Source of the DNA: JBKBXU01 sp046313675
Lineage (GTDB): Bacteria; Bacteroidota; Bacteroidia; Cytophagales; Cytophagaceae
Reading direction: 5' to 3'
Length of the DNA stretch: 16,562 nucleotides
Assembly (NCBI GenBank): GCA_046313675.1
Contig: JBKBXU010000066.1
Location: 1-16,562, forward strand
In this document: piece after piece, positions 13,865 through 16,562 of the stretch
Numbering within the stretch: the first letter of the stretch is position 1
Layout of the letters: every line of letters begins with the position of its first letter
Notes under the pieces: generated by a model
What the model was told of the DNA's origin: nothing
Seen by the model: only the letters and a program-made list of their open reading frames with translations
Database searches by the model: none
Made by a program: the position numbers and the translations under genes

Positions 13865-14254
13865 ATGGAAACCAGCAGCCAATGTATTAAATCAAGCCAG
13901 TATGAACTGAGGATTCAGGATGGTATTTTATATGCTAAATACCTCAAGCCTACAACTGTAGACCTTAACATAACCAAAAAATCTTTTAAAGACCGAAACA
14001 AACTTACCCAAGGGAAAGCCTACCCTATTCTTGGTGATGTTAAAAATGTAAAGTATTGGACAAGGGAAGCTCAACTATTTCATTCCACTACCGAATATTC
14101 GGAATCTGTTAAAGCTTTGGCCTTAATAATCAAGAACCCGGTGGGTGGATTTCTAATAAACTTTTACCTCACCTGTTTTCCCAAGCTATTTCCCGTTAAA
14201 ACATTCACCAGCGAATCCGAAGCATTAACATGGCTGCAAAAATATAAGGAGTAA
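13865..14254 (+). CDS. Small SpoIIAA/STAS-like protein of unknown function
   Basis: A 129-residue soluble protein; the ATG at 13865 is preferred over a TTG two codons upstream. The order of elements fits the small STAS/SpoIIAA-like proteins frequent in Bacteroidota: an N-terminal beta strand (YELRIQDGILYAKYL), a helix (FKDRNKLTQGKAYPI), a strand (LGDVKNVKYWTREA), a helical region with VKALALIIKNPVGGFLINFYL, and a final FTSESEALTWLQKY. In those proteins the closing 'FtdeeeAlxWL' helix is a recognisable signature. The role is unknown; membrane association or partner binding is usual for the fold. No signal peptide. It is divergently transcribed from the Crp-like gene, and its 3' end abuts a decayed copy of the sigma-factor 3' end. 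Confidence 0.72.
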   Translation: METSSQCIKSSQYELRIQDGILYAKYLKPTTVDLNITKKSFKDRNKLTQGKAYPILGDVKNVKYWTREAQLFHSTTEYSESVKALALIIKNPVGGFLINFYLTCFPKLFPVKTFTSESEALTWLQKYKE

Positions 14255-14258
14255 CAGT

Positions 14259-14310
14259 GCATTGCCCTTTGAAACATGCCTTAATCTCTGGGATACTTAG
14301 TCTTTAATCT
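14259..14310 (-). pseudogene. Decayed duplicate of the sigma factor 3' end
   Basis: Over the 50 nt compared by eye, 42 match the final coding bases of the sigma-factor gene, without gaps. Read on the minus strand in the matching frame it gives IKD*VSQRLRHVSKGNA, against IKEKATQRLRHVSRSNA in the intact gene, with one internal stop. It lies about 190 nt beyond the intact gene's end and past its terminator. It is a relic, not a functional gene. Confidence 0.75.
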
Positions 14311-14416
14311 ACCAATTTCTGATGTAGCCTCTTAAGTTTTTATAGCAGGACACTCTAAAGACGCAGTTTAAAGAAGCCAGCGAAAAATCCCATCCGAGAA
14401 TGGCATATTAAGCATA

Positions 14417-14453
14417 AAAAAATCCGCAGACCCTTATGGGCTGCGGATTTTTT
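14417..14453. terminator. Strong bidirectional rho-independent terminator
   Basis: AAAAAATCCGCAG (14417-14429) pairs with CTGCGGATTTTTT (14441-14453), and CCC/GGG continue the stem around a TTAT loop. The A and T runs give a U-tract on both strands. It ends the minus-strand sigma-factor transcript (gene end 14501) and can stop read-through from the plus-strand gene ending at 14254. Confidence 0.9.
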
Positions 14454-14500
14454 AGCTTTTATATACTTGTAATTTCTGTTAAAAAAGAGATTTTTCTATT

Positions 14501-15361
14501 CTATAAATAAGGTTTTAAAGCATTGCTTCTTGAAACGTGCCTTAATCTCTGGGTTGCTTTCTCTTTAATTTGACGTACCCGTTCTCTGGTGAGGTTTAGC
14601 TTTAGTCCGATCTCTTCCAGGGTCATTGAACTTCCACCATTAAGGCCATAATAACAGGCAAGTACATCTGACTCCCTTGCAGTCAGGGTGGCTAATGAAC
14701 GTTTGATTTCTTTACGTAAAGAGTCATTTAACAATTCAGTATCCGGTTCGTCAAGATTGTTATCGGTAAGTACATCAAGTAAGCCATTTTCTTCTCCTTG
14801 AACAAAAGGAGCATCTAATGAAATATGGCGTCCGGAAATTTTCAGGGAACCTGATACTAATTCTGGTGTCATTTCAAGCACTTCGGCCAACTCCTCTGCG
14901 GAAGGTTCACGTTGAAATTTTTGTTCAAGATCAGAAAATACTCTGGAAACTTTACTGATGGTTCCTACCCTGTTTAAAGGAAGCCTAACTATTCTGGACT
15001 GTTCCGCAAGGGCTTGTATAACCGACTGGCGTATCCACCATACGGCATAGGAGATAAATTTAAAACCTCTGGTTTCATCAAAGCGTTGCGCAGCCTTAAT
15101 TAATCCAAGATTACCTTCATTTATAAGATCTCCAAGCGTAAGACCATTATTTTGATACTGTTTAGCAACAGAAACAACAAAACGAAGATTTGCTTTTGTA
15201 AGCTTTTCAAGAGCCTGCTGGTCACCTTCACGTATCCTTTTGGCAAGAATCACCTCTTCATCGGCAGTGATCATTGGCAGTTTACTTATTTCCTGGAGAT
15301 ATTTATCAAGTGATTGATTCTCACGATTGGTAATCTGTTTTGAAATCTTTAATTGTCTCAT
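14501..15361 (-). CDS. rpoD: RNA polymerase sigma-70 factor, RpoD/SigA-type
   Basis: At 286 residues it has the length of the short primary sigma factors of Bacteroidota, which lack region 1.1. Region 1.2 spans ~17-50 (LDKYLQEISKLPMITADEE) and region 2 ~52-123 with FDETRGFKFISYAVWWIRQS, the -10 melting and recognition helix. Region 3 spans ~124-205 (RIVRLPLNRVG...SLDAPFVQGEENGLLDVL) and region 4 ~220-275 with MTLEEIGLKLNLTRERVRQI, the -35-reading helix-turn-helix. It directs core polymerase to housekeeping-type promoters. Several positions look diverged from the phylum's usual RpoD (SKLPMITADEE, LACYYGLNGGSS), so a second, paralogous group 1/2 factor is possible, and the gene symbol is given with that reservation. 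It is monocistronic, with a strong terminator 48 nt downstream. Confidence 0.85.
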   Translation of the reverse strand: MRQLKISKQITNRENQSLDKYLQEISKLPMITADEEVILAKRIREGDQQALEKLTKANLRFVVSVAKQYQNNGLTLGDLINEGNLGLIKAAQRFDETRGFKFISYAVWWIRQSVIQALAEQSRIVRLPLNRVGTISKVSRVFSDLEQKFQREPSAEELAEVLEMTPELVSGSLKISGRHISLDAPFVQGEENGLLDVLTDNNLDEPDTELLNDSLRKEIKRSLATLTARESDVLACYYGLNGGSSMTLEEIGLKLNLTRERVRQIKEKATQRLRHVSRSNALKPYL

Positions 15362-15618
15362 TAAATATAGTTAAGGGAAAGTTATGTGTGAAGCCTGCAC
15401 AAACAATAATAGGAACCAATAAAACACTTCGATTCCTAAATAGCTAAATAACCCATGCAACGACACAGGTTAAAAATACTTTCCGTGATTTATGATAAAC
15501 TAAAGGTACGAAAATTTACTTATTTTGTTTCATATTATTTATAATTTCTACTTTCTTTCTTCCCATCCATAAACACCACTTTATAAATCCGGTTATCATA
15601 CAAAGCTTTTTGTTCAAC

Positions 15619-16562
15619 ATGTTTGATAAAATACAATCATTTATATTATCCGGTGGAAAGAAAATTATCAGCAGCATTGGGTTTATCCCCACCATTGTTG
15701 TCAGTATTCTTATAGCACTTAGTATATTCTTACTTTCCATAGACGGCCCTGTGGTAGAGTGGAAAATTTTTGATAGGATACCCTACATAAAAATTCCAAA
15801 TCCGGATACGGCAAGGTCACTGGTTTCAGCCATTCTCGCAGGAACCATTTCGCTGATTATTTTCAGTTTTACGATGATGATGTTTGTCCTCCAGCAGGCC
15901 GCAGCCAACTATTCGTCAAAGGTGATTGGCAACATCATCACTCAAAAGTCTAACCAGATTGTACTAGGATTTTACATTGGTACAATTATCTATACAATTA
16001 TACTATTAATGCAGATAAGAGGAGAAGATGAGTTTGACAAGGTTCCACATCTTACCTTGCTTACAGGGGTGATCCTTTTTATTACGTGCTTTATATTATT
16101 TATTAAATTCATAAACGACATTTACTCTTCGGTTCAAATTTACAATGTTATTCATCGCATATATAAACAAACGCTAAAGGAACTTAAGAAATATGACCCA
16201 TCAAAAGACATAAGTCTGGATGAAAGCAATATTGCCTGGCACCAACACATCTCAGGAACTTCAGGATATTTCCAGGGTATCACCAAAGAGGTACTACTAA
16301 GTTTCGCTGTGAAAAATAATCTGATCATCAAAATAATTCCTCCTAAAGGATTTTATAATGTCATAGGAGCTCCATTGTACCAACTAAGCAAGGAGGTAAT
16401 TGACAAAAAAAAATTGGCGCATATTGAAGACGGATTTTTATTGTACACTGGAGAAAAAATCAGTGACAACGATTTCTTTGGAATAAGACAAATCAGTGAG
16501 ATAGCTTTGCAAGCACTCAGCACAGGCATCAATGCCCCAGGCACAGCCATTGCCTGTTTGGA
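15619..16562 (+). CDS. DUF2254 membrane protein, partial (3' end outside window)
   Basis: ATG at 15619 opens a frame that continues to the window edge (314 codons). Four predicted membrane helices lie at about residues 19-42, 68-92, 112-135 and 145-165. Helix 2 carries the DUF2254 hallmark SFTMMMFVLQQAAANYSSKV. A large soluble part follows, including GFYNVIGAPLYQLSKE, then ALSTGINAPGTA near the edge, which corresponds to the family's usual SPGINDPxTA motif but with Ala in place of Asp. The protein is an inner-membrane protein of unknown function. It is divergent from the sigma-factor gene, with 257 nt between; no clear Shine-Dalgarno is seen, as is common in this phylum. Confidence 0.85.
   Translation, partial: MFDKIQSFILSGGKKIISSIGFIPTIVVSILIALSIFLLSIDGPVVEWKIFDRIPYIKIPNPDTARSLVSAILAGTISLIIFSFTMMMFVLQQAAANYSSKVIGNIITQKSNQIVLGFYIGTIIYTIILLMQIRGEDEFDKVPHLTLLTGVILFITCFILFIKFINDIYSSVQIYNVIHRIYKQTLKELKKYDPSKDISLDESNIAWHQHISGTSGYFQGITKEVLLSFAVKNNLIIKIIPPKGFYNVIGAPLYQLSKEVIDKKKLAHIEDGFLLYTGEKISDNDFFGIRQISEIALQALSTGINAPGTAIACL

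Noticed and set aside
15383..15400. TGTGAAGCCTGCACA upstream of the sigma-factor gene as a second CRP site
   Set aside because: The half-site spacing is five instead of six and the second half deviates; a weak match of this kind is expected by chance.
15516..15740. 74-codon minus-strand frame across the start of the DUF2254 gene
   Set aside because: The plus-strand frame from 15619 carries clear DUF2254 motifs; this is its shadow plus spacer.
1..16562. CRISPR array, tRNA/rRNA genes, prophage or toxin-antitoxin module
   Set aside because: No regularly spaced repeats, no RNA gene sequence and no matching protein families were seen on either strand.

Overview
The window reads as chromosomal DNA of a member of the Bacteroidota, most likely a Cytophagales-type bacterium. 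The evidence is a secreted protein with a type IX secretion (Por) C-terminal sorting domain, a PorT-like outer-membrane beta-barrel protein, a 286-residue primary-type sigma factor of the short Bacteroidota form, a Crp-like regulator with the PGSLSR-type recognition helix common in this phylum, AT-rich intergenic DNA and weak Shine-Dalgarno signals. No rRNA, tRNA, CRISPR, transposase or integrase was seen.

Layout. Positions 1-463 hold two tandem minus-strand cold-shock genes (the first is cut by the window edge), separated by a terminator. Positions 465-764 are non-coding but rich in inverted repeats. Positions 765-1472 (-) encode an outer-membrane beta-barrel protein. Positions 1882-8957 (+) are a tightly packed seven-gene operon: a fibronectin-III/single-span membrane protein, a sodium:solute symporter resembling the urea (DUR3) branch, a 40-residue one-helix membrane protein, an aspartate-carbamoyltransferase-like enzyme, a class II glutamine amidotransferase/asparagine-synthase-like enzyme, an M20 N-carbamoyl/allantoate-type amidohydrolase and an isochorismatase-fold cysteine hydrolase. 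Positions 8943-9100, between convergent genes, contain three different heptanucleotide tandem repeats. Positions 9101-9682 (-) encode a flavodoxin-fold NAD(P)H oxidoreductase. Positions 9766-12903 (-) encode the type IX-secreted Ig-domain protein. Positions 13105-13686 (-) encode a Crp/Fnr regulator, 13865-14254 (+) a small STAS-like protein, 14501-15361 (-) the sigma factor, and 15619 to the edge (+) a DUF2254 membrane protein.

How the genes fit together. The seven-gene operon is the most interesting unit. Every soluble enzyme belongs to a family that makes or breaks carbamoyl, ureido or amide nitrogen bonds, and the transporter resembles urea permeases. The carbamoyltransferase keeps its carbamoyl-phosphate site but has lost the Arg and Gln that hold the aspartate carboxylates, so it is probably not pyrimidine PyrB. 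I infer an uncharacterised ureide or carbamoyl-amino-acid pathway; substrate and direction cannot be read from sequence.

A second point concerns the gene for the type IX-secreted protein. It is bracketed by perfect 22-bp direct repeats, and one copy is the 3' end of the crp-like gene. Removing the segment between the repeats would put crp 51 bp upstream of the oxidoreductase gene, as an ordinary two-gene operon. This looks like a single-gene insertion at a gene 3' end. The repeat copy nearer the oxidoreductase is part of a perfect AAATGTGA-N6-TCACATTT palindrome, identical in both half-sites to the E. coli CRP consensus. A decayed copy of the sigma-factor 3' end lies just beyond its terminator.
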